From NCBI GenBank assembly GCA_963605745.1, contig CAVCWT010000034.1, positions 1 through 26,538 of the forward strand: DNA of 26,538 nucleotides. Direction: 5' to 3'. The notes under the pieces were generated by a model that made no database searches, was not told the origin of the DNA, and saw nothing but the letters and a program-made list of their open reading frames with translations. Source of the stretch: CAG-791 sp963605745 (GTDB lineage: Bacteria; Bacillota; Clostridia; Lachnospirales; Lachnospiraceae). The translations under genes were made by a program, and so were the position numbers. Below, piece by piece: positions 8,045 to 16,173 of the stretch (positions are counted from its first letter, which is position 1; every line of letters starts with the position of its first letter).

Positions 8045-10987
8045 ATGCTGTCCATCAATATGGATGACGTAATGCAGGTAATTCAGAACATTCAGAATTA
8101 TCTCATTGCGTTCGGTGTTATTCTCGTGCTGGCGATCATCGTGATGGTTGCCGTGCAGAAAATGCCGAAACCGAAAAAGAAACTGATTCGTGCAGAGGCG
8201 GGAATTGCCATTCTGTTGGCACTTACCATTGTGCTGAACCTGATTTGCACGGGTCCTATGTCCACCATGCTGGATCTGGTATCCGGCAGCGGAACAATCA
8301 GCGAGGAGACCTCTGCAAAGGCCACTGAGCTGGTGAATGAGATCACAGAGGAAGGCGTTGTTCTGGCACAGAACGATGACCAGATTCTGCCGGTTGTATC
8401 CGGCTCAAAACTGAATGTCTTTGGCTGGGCATCCACAAGCCCTTGCTACGGCGGTACCGGATCCGGTTCCCTGAACGATGCATACCCGACCACGGACCTG
8501 TTAACTGGTCTGCATGATGCAGGCATCGAGACGAACGAGGAGCTGTCCAGTTTCTATACCGAGTATTGCTCCACTCGTCCCAGCGTTGGCATGGCACAGC
8601 AGGATTGGACTCTGCCGGAGCCGAATGTGAGCCTCTACACCGATGAGATGATGGAGAATGCAAAGGCATATTCCGACACGGCAATGATCGTAATCACCCG
8701 TGTTGGTGGTGAGGGAGCTGACCTTCCTACGGATATGACAAGCGTTGTAGATGGCTCCTGGGTTCGCCGCGTAGCAGATTATCATGGCAGTGAGCGTGGA
8801 ACCGGCTACTACAATGGTACCTACGATGACAGCCTGAACGAGGGCAATGACTGGGATGAGGGTGACCACTTCCTGCAGTTGTCCAACCGTGAGGAAGAAC
8901 TGATCGATCTGGTTACCTCCAATTTTGATAACGTTATCCTGGTTTACAACGGCGCCAATGCTTTTGAGATGGATTTCGTAGCAGACTATCCGCAGATCAA
9001 GGGCGTTCTGCTGTGCCCCGGTACCGGCCAGTCCGGTTTTGAAGGCTTTGGACGTGTCGTTTCCGGTGAGGTCAACCCTTCCGGTCGTACCGCAGATACC
9101 TACGTTGCAGATCTGACCGCTTCTCCGTGGTGGAACAACTTTGGTGATTTCAAATACACCAATACAGACGATCTGGCATCCGATGCCAGCTTCTTTGATC
9201 CGGAAGGAGCAACCGCATCCTTCGTCAATTATGTCGAGGGTATCTATGTTGGCTACAAGTTCTATGAGACGGCGGCTGCAGAAGGTCTGATCGATTATGA
9301 TGAAGCCGTTGTTTATCCCTTCGGCTACGGCCTGAGCTACACCACCTTTACCAAAGAGATGAGTGAGATCACCTCCGATGGTACGAACCTGAACTTTACT
9401 GTTACCGTTACCAACACCGGCTCGGTGGCCGGCAAGGATGTTGTTGAGATCTACAGCAACCCTCCGTACACCAATGGCGGTATTGAAAAGGCATCTGCTA
9501 ATCTGGTTGATTTTGAAAAGACCGGCGAGATCGAGCCCGGTGCATCGGAGACCGTTGAGTTCTCGATTCCGGTTGAGGATCTGGCATCCTATGATTATCA
9601 GGACAACGGCTGCTATGTACTGGAGTCCGGCGATTACATCATCAGTGTAAATTCCGACTCTCATAACATTGATGATTCTGAGGTTTACACCGTTGCAGAC
9701 GAGATCGTTTACAACGAAGACAACAAGCGTGACAGCGATGAGACAGCAGCAACGAACGAGTTTGATTTTGCTGCAGGCGATGTTACCTACCTGTCTCGTG
9801 CAGATGGCTTTGCAAACTATGACGAAGCTACCGCAGCTCCGGCATCCTATGAGATGAGCGATGAGGTGAAGGAAAACTTCTACAACTGCTACAGCTACAC
9901 TGAGACCGGTTATACCGAGGACGAGGATGCGGATGCAGAGGATATTACAACCGGTGCTAAGAACGGCCTGACTCTGGCAGACCTTCGCGGCGTAGATTAC
10001 AACGATGAGAAGTGGGATCAGCTCCTGGATCAGATGTCGATCGATGAGCTGCAGACAACGATTGGCATGGGCGGTTATCAGACCGCTGCTGTTGACAGCG
10101 TTGGAAAGGTACGTACCAATGACTGCGACGGCCCTGCCTCCATCAATAACAACTTTACCGGTGTCGGCTCAGTTGGATTCCCGGCTGCAACTCTCATTGG
10201 TATGACCTGGAGCAAGGAGCTGGCTTATTCCTTTGGTGACAGCATCGGTACCATGGCCAACGAGATGAATACCTCCGGTTGGTATGGTCCTGCAATGAAT
10301 ATTCACCGTACTGCTTTTGCCGGCCGTAATTTTGAGTATTACTCTGAGGATGGTGTTCTGTCCGGCGTCATGGCTTCCAATGCCATCAATGGTGCTCAGG
10401 AACACGGCGTTTACGCTTATATGAAGCACTTTGCACTGAACGATCAGGAAGGCAACCGTACCTCCATGCTGGCTACCTGGTCGAACGAGCAGGCGATTCG
10501 TGAGATCTACCTCAAGCCTTTCGAGAAGGCCGTTAAGGATGCAGACTGCCATGCAGTAATGTCCTCCTTTAACTATATTGGAAGTCGCTGGGCAGGCGGC
10601 TGCTCGGAACTGCTCAAGGATGTCCTTCGCGGAGAGTGGGGATTCCTCGGATTTGTTGAGACAGACTACTTTGGTGTCTACGGATACATGACGGCTGATC
10701 AGGCTGTTCGCAATGGTACGGACCTGATGCTGTGCACGACAGGCAATGATTACAACAACGTTACGGTTCTGACCAACAGCAGCAAGCAGGCAATGCGTGA
10801 GTCTGCTAAGAACATCCTCTACACGGTGGTGAACAGCCGTGCATATGATGAGGAGAACCTGAACCCCGGCATGCCGATCTGGAAGGGTATTATGATCGGT
10901 GCGGATGTGGTCGTTGGTCTCCTGGTTGTCGGACTGGAAGTTCTGGCGGTTAAGAATTACAAGAAGCGCAAGAAAGAAGAGGCATAA
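8045..10987 (+). CDS. Second permuted, membrane-anchored GH3 beta-glycosidase
   Basis: A 980-residue GH3 enzyme with the same permuted layout as the first but clearly divergent. The ATG at 8045 is chosen over one at 7955 because GGGAGG (8031-8036) precedes it. Two hydrophobic segments (about 20-38 and 51-68) flank a KPKKK loop, and a third lies at about 947-969 before a lysine-rich tail. The catalytic part should lie outside and be tethered at both ends. The C-domain is at about 95-430 with GGEGAD and candidate acid/base Glu223. The Fn3-like domain is at about 437-550, and an acidic linker near 620-640 carries EDEDADAED. The barrel N-domain is at about 645-930, with CDGP, GRNFEYYSED, KHF at 794-796 and candidate nucleophile Asp874 in VETD. 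It is followed by a terminator and a canonical GH3 gene, which suggests a shared beta-glucoside route. Confidence 0.92.
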   Translation: MLSINMDDVMQVIQNIQNYLIAFGVILVLAIIVMVAVQKMPKPKKKLIRAEAGIAILLALTIVLNLICTGPMSTMLDLVSGSGTISEETSAKATELVNEITEEGVVLAQNDDQILPVVSGSKLNVFGWASTSPCYGGTGSGSLNDAYPTTDLLTGLHDAGIETNEELSSFYTEYCSTRPSVGMAQQDWTLPEPNVSLYTDEMMENAKAYSDTAMIVITRVGGEGADLPTDMTSVVDGSWVRRVADYHGSERGTGYYNGTYDDSLNEGNDWDEGDHFLQLSNREEELIDLVTSNFDNVILVYNGANAFEMDFVADYPQIKGVLLCPGTGQSGFEGFGRVVSGEVNPSGRTADTYVADLTASPWWNNFGDFKYTNTDDLASDASFFDPEGATASFVNYVEGIYVGYKFYETAAAEGLIDYDEAVVYPFGYGLSYTTFTKEMSEITSDGTNLNFTVTVTNTGSVAGKDVVEIYSNPPYTNGGIEKASANLVDFEKTGEIEPGASETVEFSIPVEDLASYDYQDNGCYVLESGDYIISVNSDSHNIDDSEVYTVADEIVYNEDNKRDSDETAATNEFDFAAGDVTYLSRADGFANYDEATAAPASYEMSDEVKENFYNCYSYTETGYTEDEDADAEDITTGAKNGLTLADLRGVDYNDEKWDQLLDQMSIDELQTTIGMGGYQTAAVDSVGKVRTNDCDGPASINNNFTGVGSVGFPAATLIGMTWSKELAYSFGDSIGTMANEMNTSGWYGPAMNIHRTAFAGRNFEYYSEDGVLSGVMASNAINGAQEHGVYAYMKHFALNDQEGNRTSMLATWSNEQAIREIYLKPFEKAVKDADCHAVMSSFNYIGSRWAGGCSELLKDVLRGEWGFLGFVETDYFGVYGYMTADQAVRNGTDLMLCTTGNDYNNVTVLTNSSKQAMRESAKNILYTVVNSRAYDEENLNPGMPIWKGIMIGADVVVGLLVVGLEVLAVKNYKKRKKEEA

Positions 10988-11061
10988 GTCCTTTCAAAGC
11001 CTCGGCGGAAAGCTTTTGTTAGTGTTCCCACTGCTGCGCAGCACTTGAACCGAAACATAGC

Positions 11062-11097
11062 AAAGGCCCGCTGCATCATGACAGCGGGCCTTTGTTT
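11062..11097 (+). terminator. Rho-independent terminator between two GH3 genes
   Basis: A perfect 12-bp stem, AAAGGCCCGCTG (11062-11073) with CAGCGGGCCTTT (11082-11093), has an 8-base loop and a short T-rich tail. It lies 40 bp ahead of the next GH3 start, so that gene is expressed by read-through or from a promoter I cannot identify. Confidence 0.8.
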
Positions 11098-11136
11098 CAC
11101 TCAGAAACAGACAGTAAGAAGAGAAGAGACAGATCA

Positions 11137-13548
11137 ATGAAACATACAGATATAATTGAAAAACTGAACCTGGAGCAGAAATGTGCGCTGTTATCCGGAG
11201 GAACCGTGTTCACGACCCGTGGAATTCCCAGCAAGGGAATCCCGGAGATGACACTCTCCGATGGACCGAACGGTGTGCGCAAGCAGGCAGGTGCTGCAGA
11301 TCATCTGGGTTTGAATCCTTCCGTGCCGGCAACCTGTTTCCCGACGGCAGTTACCGTTGCGGCGAGCTGGGATCCGGCGCTGGGCGAGGAGATCGGTCAG
11401 GCCATGGGAGAAGAGGCAGCGGCGCAGGAGGTTTCGGTACTGTTGGGACCGGGACTGAATATTAAGCGCAGTCCTCTTTGCGGCCGTAATTTTGAATATT
11501 TCTCAGAGGATCCTTACCTTGCAGGCAAAATGGCAGCAGGGTATGTTCGCGGAATCCAGAAAAACGGCATCGCAGCCTGCCCCAAGCATTTTGCAGCAAA
11601 CAGTCAGGAGCTGCGCCGCATGGCAAGTGACAGCGTTGTGGATGAGCGGACGCTCCGTGAGATTTATTTAACCGGCTTTGAAATCGTTGTGAAAGAGGCC
11701 AAGCCGAAAACTATCATGTCCTCCTACAACCTGATCAACGGAGAGTATGCAAATGAGAATGCGCATCTTCTGATGGATGTTCTGCGAAGGGACTGGGGCT
11801 TTGACGGCGCTGTTGTGACAGACTGGGGCGGATCCAATGACCATGCCCTTGGTGTAAAGAACGGCTCCACCCTTGAGATGCCCTGCCCCGGCGGCGATGC
11901 GATCCGTGAGTTGGAGGCAGCCGTTAAGAGCGGAAAGATCACGGAGGCGGATGTCGACGCACGCCTTGATGAGCTGCTGGACCTGCTGCTGACAACACAC
12001 GAGGCTGTAGAGAAAGCTCCTCGTACATTTGACAAGGAGGCACATCATGCGCTGGCACGCCGTGCAGCGGCAGAAAGTGCAGTGCTCCTTAAAAATGACG
12101 GAAACCTTTTGCCCTTAAAGACGGGAACGAAGGTCGCAGTGATCGGTGATTTTGCAGATACGCCTCGTTATCAGGGCGCAGGCTCGAGTGCAGTTAACTC
12201 AACCAAGGTGGATTCGTTCCTGGAATGCTTTGGTGAGAGCGGACTGGAAAAAGTGGGCTATTGCGCAGGGTTTGATCGCTTTGGCAAGGCAGACGAGGGA
12301 TTAAAGGCAGAGGCTGTTGCTCTGGCTCAGAAGGCGGAGGTTGTTCTCGTCTATCTGGGACTGGATGAAGTCAAGGAGAGCGAGGGACTGGATCGCTCGG
12401 ATATGAAGCTGGCACAAAACCAGATGGATCTTTTAAGTGCTGTCGCTGCCGTGAATCCGAAGGTTGTCGTTGTTCTGAGTGCCGGATCCTCCATTGAGAC
12501 ACCGTGGGTGAAGGATTGCCAGGCTCTGTTGTATGGCGCACTGGGCGGCCAGGCAGGAGCCGGCGCGATCGTGGATCTTCTGACAGGAAAGATTTGCCCC
12601 AGCGGTAAGCTGGCAGAGACCTGGGCTGTAAGCTATGACGATACGCCGGCCCGTGCAAACTTTGGTGGGGATAAGAGGACCGTCGAGTATCGCGAAGGCC
12701 TGTATGTTGGTTATCGCTATTATGAAAAAGCCGGTGTTCCGGTTGCCTTCCCCTTTGGTTATGGTCTCAGCTATACAACGTTCCGCTACAGTGATCTTAC
12801 CGCAACACCGGAGGGCGTAACCTTTACCATTACGAACACAGGAAGCGTTGCAGGCGCAGAAATTGCCCAGGTTTATGTGGCAAAGCCGGATGCAAAGGTG
12901 TTCCGCCCCGAAAAGGAACTGAAGGGATTTACAAAGGTGCAGCTGCAGCCCGGTGAGAGCAAGACCGTAACAATCCCTCTGGATGACAAGGCCTTCCGCT
13001 ACTGGAATGTCAAGACGAATGCCTGGGAAGTCGAAGACGGAAGCTACGAGGTGCGCATCGGAGCATCCAGCGCAGATATCCTCCTGACAGGAGCGGTAGC
13101 TGTCTATGGAACCGGTGCTAAGGACCCGTACGAGGGAATGAGTCTGCCGCATTATCAGACAGGAGAGGCGACCAAGGTGACAGATGCCGAATTCGAGGCA
13201 GTATTGGGTCACCCCATTCCGACCGGTGCAGTTACCATCGACCGCAATATGACCCTTGGCGAGTTAAACCATGGCCGGAGTCCTATTGGCTGGATTGTAG
13301 CAGGTGTATTGAAACTCCTGCTGAACGGCAGTATCAAGAAGGGCAAGCCGGATCTGAATATTCTGTTCCAGTACAACATGCCGCTGCGCGCTCTGGCCAA
13401 GATGACCAATGGTGCCATCAGCATGGGTATGGTGGACGGAATCGTCCTGGAGGCACGCGGCTTCTGGATCATTGGCCTTGTAAAGGTCATCATTGAGGCA
13501 GTAAAGAACATTGTTCTCAATGTTCAGATGGAAAAACACCTGCATTAG
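11137..13548 (+). CDS. Canonical cytoplasmic GH3 beta-glucosidase
   Basis: An 803-residue GH3 enzyme in the usual order, with no signal peptide. The barrel domain (1-290) has SDGPNGVRK, GRNFEYFSEDP, KHF at 150-152 and nucleophile Asp229 in VVTDWG. The alpha/beta sandwich (about 310-540) has ESEGLDR with candidate acid/base Glu416. An Fn3-like domain runs from about 560 to 650, and a C-terminal extension (about 660-803) includes hydrophobic helices, as in other clostridial beta-glucosidases of this type. The ATG at 11137 is preferred to one at 11092, which lies inside the terminator; the ribosome binding site (GAAGAG/AGAAGAG) is weak. It probably hydrolyses imported disaccharides. The stop codon TAG (13546-13548) overlaps a short copy of a palindromic repeat. 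Confidence 0.94.
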   Translation: MKHTDIIEKLNLEQKCALLSGGTVFTTRGIPSKGIPEMTLSDGPNGVRKQAGAADHLGLNPSVPATCFPTAVTVAASWDPALGEEIGQAMGEEAAAQEVSVLLGPGLNIKRSPLCGRNFEYFSEDPYLAGKMAAGYVRGIQKNGIAACPKHFAANSQELRRMASDSVVDERTLREIYLTGFEIVVKEAKPKTIMSSYNLINGEYANENAHLLMDVLRRDWGFDGAVVTDWGGSNDHALGVKNGSTLEMPCPGGDAIRELEAAVKSGKITEADVDARLDELLDLLLTTHEAVEKAPRTFDKEAHHALARRAAAESAVLLKNDGNLLPLKTGTKVAVIGDFADTPRYQGAGSSAVNSTKVDSFLECFGESGLEKVGYCAGFDRFGKADEGLKAEAVALAQKAEVVLVYLGLDEVKESEGLDRSDMKLAQNQMDLLSAVAAVNPKVVVVLSAGSSIETPWVKDCQALLYGALGGQAGAGAIVDLLTGKICPSGKLAETWAVSYDDTPARANFGGDKRTVEYREGLYVGYRYYEKAGVPVAFPFGYGLSYTTFRYSDLTATPEGVTFTITNTGSVAGAEIAQVYVAKPDAKVFRPEKELKGFTKVQLQPGESKTVTIPLDDKAFRYWNVKTNAWEVEDGSYEVRIGASSADILLTGAVAVYGTGAKDPYEGMSLPHYQTGEATKVTDAEFEAVLGHPIPTGAVTIDRNMTLGELNHGRSPIGWIVAGVLKLLLNGSIKKGKPDLNILFQYNMPLRALAKMTNGAISMGMVDGIVLEARGFWIIGLVKVIIEAVKNIVLNVQMEKHLH

Positions 13549-13583
13549 TACAGCGTCTGCAAATAACTGAATTGCTGTACCAG
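13546..13583. repeat. Short internally deleted copy of a palindromic MITE-like element
   Basis: GTACAGCG at 13548 and GCTGTAC ending at 13580 form inverted ends, and the left half (GTACAGCGTCTGCAAATAAC) closely matches the right arm of the full element at 26131-26290 read in reverse. TA precedes the left end. The left boundary falls within the stop codon of the GH3 gene. Confidence 0.55.
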
Positions 13584-13599
13584 AACAAAGGAGTAGCAC

Positions 13600-14157
13600 A
13601 TGAAATTCTGGAATGATTTTGCAGAGCAGCACCCGGCCGTAGCCAAATGGGTACGGGAGGGCGGACTGTTCGTTATTGTATCCAACCTGATTACCGTCTT
13701 TAAATATTTGCTGCTGCAGTTTCTTCCGGCGGCCTTTTCGAGCCTTCCGGTGGTGGATTTTGGATGGCCCGGAATCGACATTACGCTGTTCGGAGAGACG
13801 TTCAAGTGGAACATCCTCGGCTATGATGCAGCACATGGCGGTCTGCCGTATTTTTGCGCATATATGATTGCCATGGTAATCGGCGAGTGCATTAATTTCC
13901 CGATTCAGCGCAATTTCGTATTCCGCAGCAAGGGGAACCTTGGAAAACAGATTGCATGGTATGTAGTAGCATTCTGCATCATCACCTGCATCGTGAATTC
14001 GATTAACTGCATCTGGGTTGCTGTTGCAGGACTTTTGGTGCCGGACTTTATCTACAACATCGGCACAACCGTATTAAACGGCGGCATTTCGATGGTCATC
14101 TTCTTCTTTGTGAATAAGATTATTTTCCCGGAGGGAGAGGCTAAAAAGGCTGCATGA
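13600..14157 (+). CDS. GtrA-like membrane protein
   Basis: A 185-residue integral membrane protein with about four hydrophobic segments (near 21-45, 82-103, 116-145 and 152-172). It carries the motif INFPIQRNFVF (98-108), which resembles the N...R.WVF signature of the GtrA family, small flippase-like proteins linked to polysaccharide or teichoic-acid glycosylation. The start is supported by AAAGGAG eight bases upstream. It follows the GH3 gene by 51 bp and could be co-transcribed with it. Assignment rests on the single motif and topology, and substrate is unknown. A long periplasmic-side loop (about 46-80) is larger than in typical GtrA proteins of about 130 residues. Confidence 0.6.
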   Translation: MKFWNDFAEQHPAVAKWVREGGLFVIVSNLITVFKYLLLQFLPAAFSSLPVVDFGWPGIDITLFGETFKWNILGYDAAHGGLPYFCAYMIAMVIGECINFPIQRNFVFRSKGNLGKQIAWYVVAFCIITCIVNSINCIWVAVAGLLVPDFIYNIGTTVLNGGISMVIFFFVNKIIFPEGEAKKAA

Positions 14158-14165
14158 CTCTGCCG

Positions 14166-14198
14166 GGACCCGTTGATGGCTGATATGTGTACAGTAAC
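14166..14198. repeat. Dispersed 33-bp repeat, family B copy 1
   Basis: This 33-bp stretch matches 22460-22492 at 28 of 33 positions, with all five differences being transitions. The shared core includes GATGGCTG and GTGTACAGTAAC. Both copies lie in intergenic DNA. Function is unknown. Confidence 0.7.
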
Positions 14199-14225
14199 CA
14201 AAAGGGTACAAAGGTTTATAAAGTG

Positions 14226-14254
14226 TTGACAGACCTGCTTTACCATGGTAAAGT
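14226..14254 (+). promoter_or_regulatory. Promoter with palindromic operator ahead of the glycine riboswitch
   Basis: TTGACA (14226-14231), a 17-bp spacer and TAAAGT (14249-14254) form a strong promoter. A perfect 16-bp palindrome, CTTTACCATGGTAAAG (14238-14253), covers the spacer and most of the -10 box, as expected of a repressor operator. A second choice, TTTACC (14239) with TATAAA (14262-14267) at 17-bp spacing, would put the palindrome over the -35 box. No matching regulator gene is evident in the window. Confidence 0.6.
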
Positions 14255-14270
14255 GACGAACTATAAAATA

Positions 14271-14350
14271 ACTCTCTGGAGAAGCTCATTTGAGGGCCGA
14301 AGGTGTTAGGTCGAAAGACTGATCTCTCAGGCAAAAGGACAGAGTGCCAA
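14271..14350 (+). ncRNA. Glycine riboswitch, single aptamer
   Basis: The sequence carries the conserved glycine-aptamer elements: GGAGA near the 5' end, GCCGAAGG in the middle, and CTCTCAGGCAAAAGGAC at the 3' side. Stem P1 is formed by ACTCT (14271-14275) and AGAGT (14341-14345). Only one aptamer is present, where many glycine riboswitches have two in tandem. It is followed by a terminator and then by two membrane-protein genes and an M20 amidohydrolase. The 3' strand of P1 contains GAGTGC, identical to the start of the terminator's 3' arm and complementary to GCACTC in its 5' arm. This suggests that aptamer folding frees the terminator, giving an OFF switch. Confidence 0.9.
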
Positions 14351-14370
14351 GGTTTGAAGACGACGTAGTG

Positions 14371-14407
14371 AAAGGGCGCACTCACACAGAGTGCGTCCTT
14401 TCTTTGT
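14371..14407 (+). terminator. Riboswitch-controlled terminator
   Basis: AAAGGGCGCACTC (14371-14383) pairs with GAGTGCGTCCTTT (14389-14401) around a 5-base loop, with one G-T pair, followed by CTTTGT. It lies 20 bases after the aptamer and about 160 bp before the first gene, so it can act as the expression platform. GCACTC in its 5' arm can alternatively pair with GAGTGC (14342-14347) of P1. Confidence 0.85.
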
Positions 14408-14416
14408 GTATCTGAT

Positions 14417-14501
14417 CACATCGAGGTTTTCAGAATGCAAGGAGAAAATGCCATAAGGCATTTTCGAGTGCCAAAATCGAGATGGATGCGAAACAGTTAC
14501 C
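14417..14501. repeat. Dispersed ~85-bp structured repeat, family A copy 1
   Basis: This segment aligns along its full length with 23977-24062, sharing GAGGTTTTC, TGCAAGGAGAAAATG, ATTTTCGAGT, AAAATCGAG and a terminal AGTTACC. It contains an 8-bp hairpin (AAAATGCC/GGCATTTT) that is kept with one mismatch in the second copy. It sits between the riboswitch terminator and the first gene of that operon, so it is part of the leader RNA when transcription reads through. Confidence 0.75.
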
Positions 14502-14568
14502 ATACGTGTTTTAGTGGCCGCACAGAATGATAGGCTGCACCGGAGTAGTTGAAGGAAGGAGATTTTCT

Positions 14569-15267
14569 ATGAAAGAAATCGCAAACTCATCATTACTGAC
14601 GGTGCTGGTCGTTGTGGGGCTCTTGTATATTGTGGCCCTGTCACTGGCTTTTCTGAAAAAAGCCTACACCAGGTGCCTGGAGCTGGGCATCTCAAAGGAA
14701 AAACTGAATAATGTCATCAAATCCAGTGCGGTATTTTCACTGGTACCGGCGTTGTCTATTGTTGTTGGCTTTTTTGCCTTGATTGCCGTATTCCAGAGTA
14801 TCATCTGGCCCTGGTGGAGACTGTCCGTCATTGGATCGCTGTCCTATGAAACACAGATCTCAGGGCTTCTGGCCAGCAGCTTTGGCCAGACGATGGACAA
14901 CCTGACACCGACGCAGTTCGGTGCAGTTCTGATCCTGATGAGCGTTGGTATGCTCAGCGGATTCCTGATTCTGATTCCTTTTGGCAAGAAGATGTGCATG
15001 TCCGTCACGAAGGACGAGAATGCGAGCACCTGGAAATATGTATTCTCCGGCGTGTTCATGATGACGCTTTTCGCGGTATACATTCCGGTGATCCTGATCG
15101 GTGATACCGTGCAGGCCTGCGTCATGCTGACCGGTCTCGTGGTTGCGATTGTTCTGGGCGTGTTATCCAAAAAGCAGGGACTTGCCTGGCTGAACAACTT
15201 TATCATGGCCTTTACGCTGATTGCAGGTATGGCATCATCCCTGTTCTGGGTCAAAATTTTCGGCTGA
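14569..15267 (+). CDS. Six-span membrane protein of unknown function (DUF5058-like)
   Basis: A 232-residue protein with about six hydrophobic segments (near 8-29, 54-80, 117-139, 156-176, 183-200 and 207-229). The ATG at 14569 is chosen because GGAAGGAG (14553-14560) precedes it, rather than an upstream ATG at 14527. From memory it resembles the uncharacterised family DUF5058; I cannot verify this here. The most distinctive stretch is WPWWRLSVIGSLSYETQISG (80-99), between the second and third segments. It is the first gene behind the glycine riboswitch and is followed 34 bp later by a second membrane protein. The pair may form a transporter for glycine or a glycine-containing compound, which is an inference from context only. 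Confidence 0.75.
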   Translation: MKEIANSSLLTVLVVVGLLYIVALSLAFLKKAYTRCLELGISKEKLNNVIKSSAVFSLVPALSIVVGFFALIAVFQSIIWPWWRLSVIGSLSYETQISGLLASSFGQTMDNLTPTQFGAVLILMSVGMLSGFLILIPFGKKMCMSVTKDENASTWKYVFSGVFMMTLFAVYIPVILIGDTVQACVMLTGLVVAIVLGVLSKKQGLAWLNNFIMAFTLIAGMASSLFWVKIFG

Positions 15268-15301
15268 ACACAACAGAATTTCTGACAGAGAGGAATCACA
15301 C

Positions 15302-16102
15302 ATGAGCACAAAGAATAAAACAAAACAGCAAATTACCGATCCGTTTCAGAAGTGGGCACATTCCTGGGGGAGATTCGGAACGGTCATTGCGCTGATCTAC
15401 ATGATTGCACTGCCCTTCATCATCTGCACGGTTTATGACTGCATGCCGAAATTCAGTGAGGTGATCAATGCCAGCACGATCGGAATTCTCCTCATCTATA
15501 TCCCGGTTGGCTTCTCGGAGGCTCTGAGCTATATTCCGGTCATGGGATCCGCCAGCTATCTGGGATTCATTACCGGCAACATTATGAATCTGAAGTTCCC
15601 ATGCGCAGTAAACGGTATGAAGGTGGCAGAGGTCGAGCAGAACACGCCGGAGGGCGATGCGGTTGCAACGGTGTCGATTGCTGTCTCCTCGATTGTTGCG
15701 GTTGTAATCCTGGCTCTGGCCGCACTGTTATCCAGCTTTATTCGTCCGGTATTCGAACTGCCGGCAATGAACACGGCAAAGGATTACGTTATTCCAGCCC
15801 TGTTCGGCTCCATGACGCTGGGACTTTTCGTGAACAATAAGAGCAGCGGCAAGGTTGTGAAGGGTGCGCTGAAGGGAGTGATTCCGGTACTCGTTATCGT
15901 ATCGCTGATCTCCGTGGCAGCCAGAGCCGTCGGCGCAGGAAAGAGCCTTTTGGGCCTGGTCGGTGTTCTGATCGTATGTATGCTCCCGGTTGGTATCCTG
16001 AGCTCCTACATCATGTGGAAGAAGGGAATCATTCAGGTGGTCGATGCAGAAGAGAATACGAATGCAGACGGCAAGGCAAGCGCCAAGGAAAACCAAGCGT
16101 AA
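15302..16102 (+). CDS. Second membrane protein of the glycine-riboswitch operon
   Basis: A 266-residue protein that I do not recognise. It has about six hydrophobic segments (near 25-47, 57-79, 122-147, 162-177, 192-208 and 216-238) and a hydrophilic C-terminal tail rich in Glu, Asn and Lys. The region 66-105 is rich in Gly and Pro (IPVGFSEALSYIPVMGS, then GFITGNIMNL) and could be a re-entrant loop or binding site. GAGAGG (15289-15294) supports the ATG at 15302 over an earlier one at 15221 inside the previous gene. Close spacing to the upstream six-span protein suggests that the two work as one complex. A substrate is suggested only by the riboswitch and the following amidohydrolase. Confidence 0.75.
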   Translation: MSTKNKTKQQITDPFQKWAHSWGRFGTVIALIYMIALPFIICTVYDCMPKFSEVINASTIGILLIYIPVGFSEALSYIPVMGSASYLGFITGNIMNLKFPCAVNGMKVAEVEQNTPEGDAVATVSIAVSSIVAVVILALAALLSSFIRPVFELPAMNTAKDYVIPALFGSMTLGLFVNNKSSGKVVKGALKGVIPVLVIVSLISVAARAVGAGKSLLGLVGVLIVCMLPVGILSSYIMWKKGIIQVVDAEENTNADGKASAKENQA

Positions 16103-16126
16103 CTGTTCATCCTTGGCCATCTGTCA

Positions 16127-16173
16127 GTTTCAATCATGAATTCGCCTGCGAGACAACCGATTCATGATGAAAC
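16127..16173 (+). other. Intergenic hairpin before the amidohydrolase gene
   Basis: GTTTCAATCATGAAT (16127-16141) and ATTCATGATGAAAC (16160-16173) form a 14-bp stem with one bulged A and an 18-base loop. No T-run follows, so it is not an ordinary terminator. It may stabilise or process the transcript between the membrane-protein genes and the amidohydrolase. Confidence 0.5.

Noticed and set aside
14271..14350. Tandem (two-aptamer) glycine riboswitch
   Set aside because: Only one set of conserved aptamer motifs is present between the promoter and the terminator. No second GCCGAAGG or CAGGCAAAAGGAC element is found nearby.
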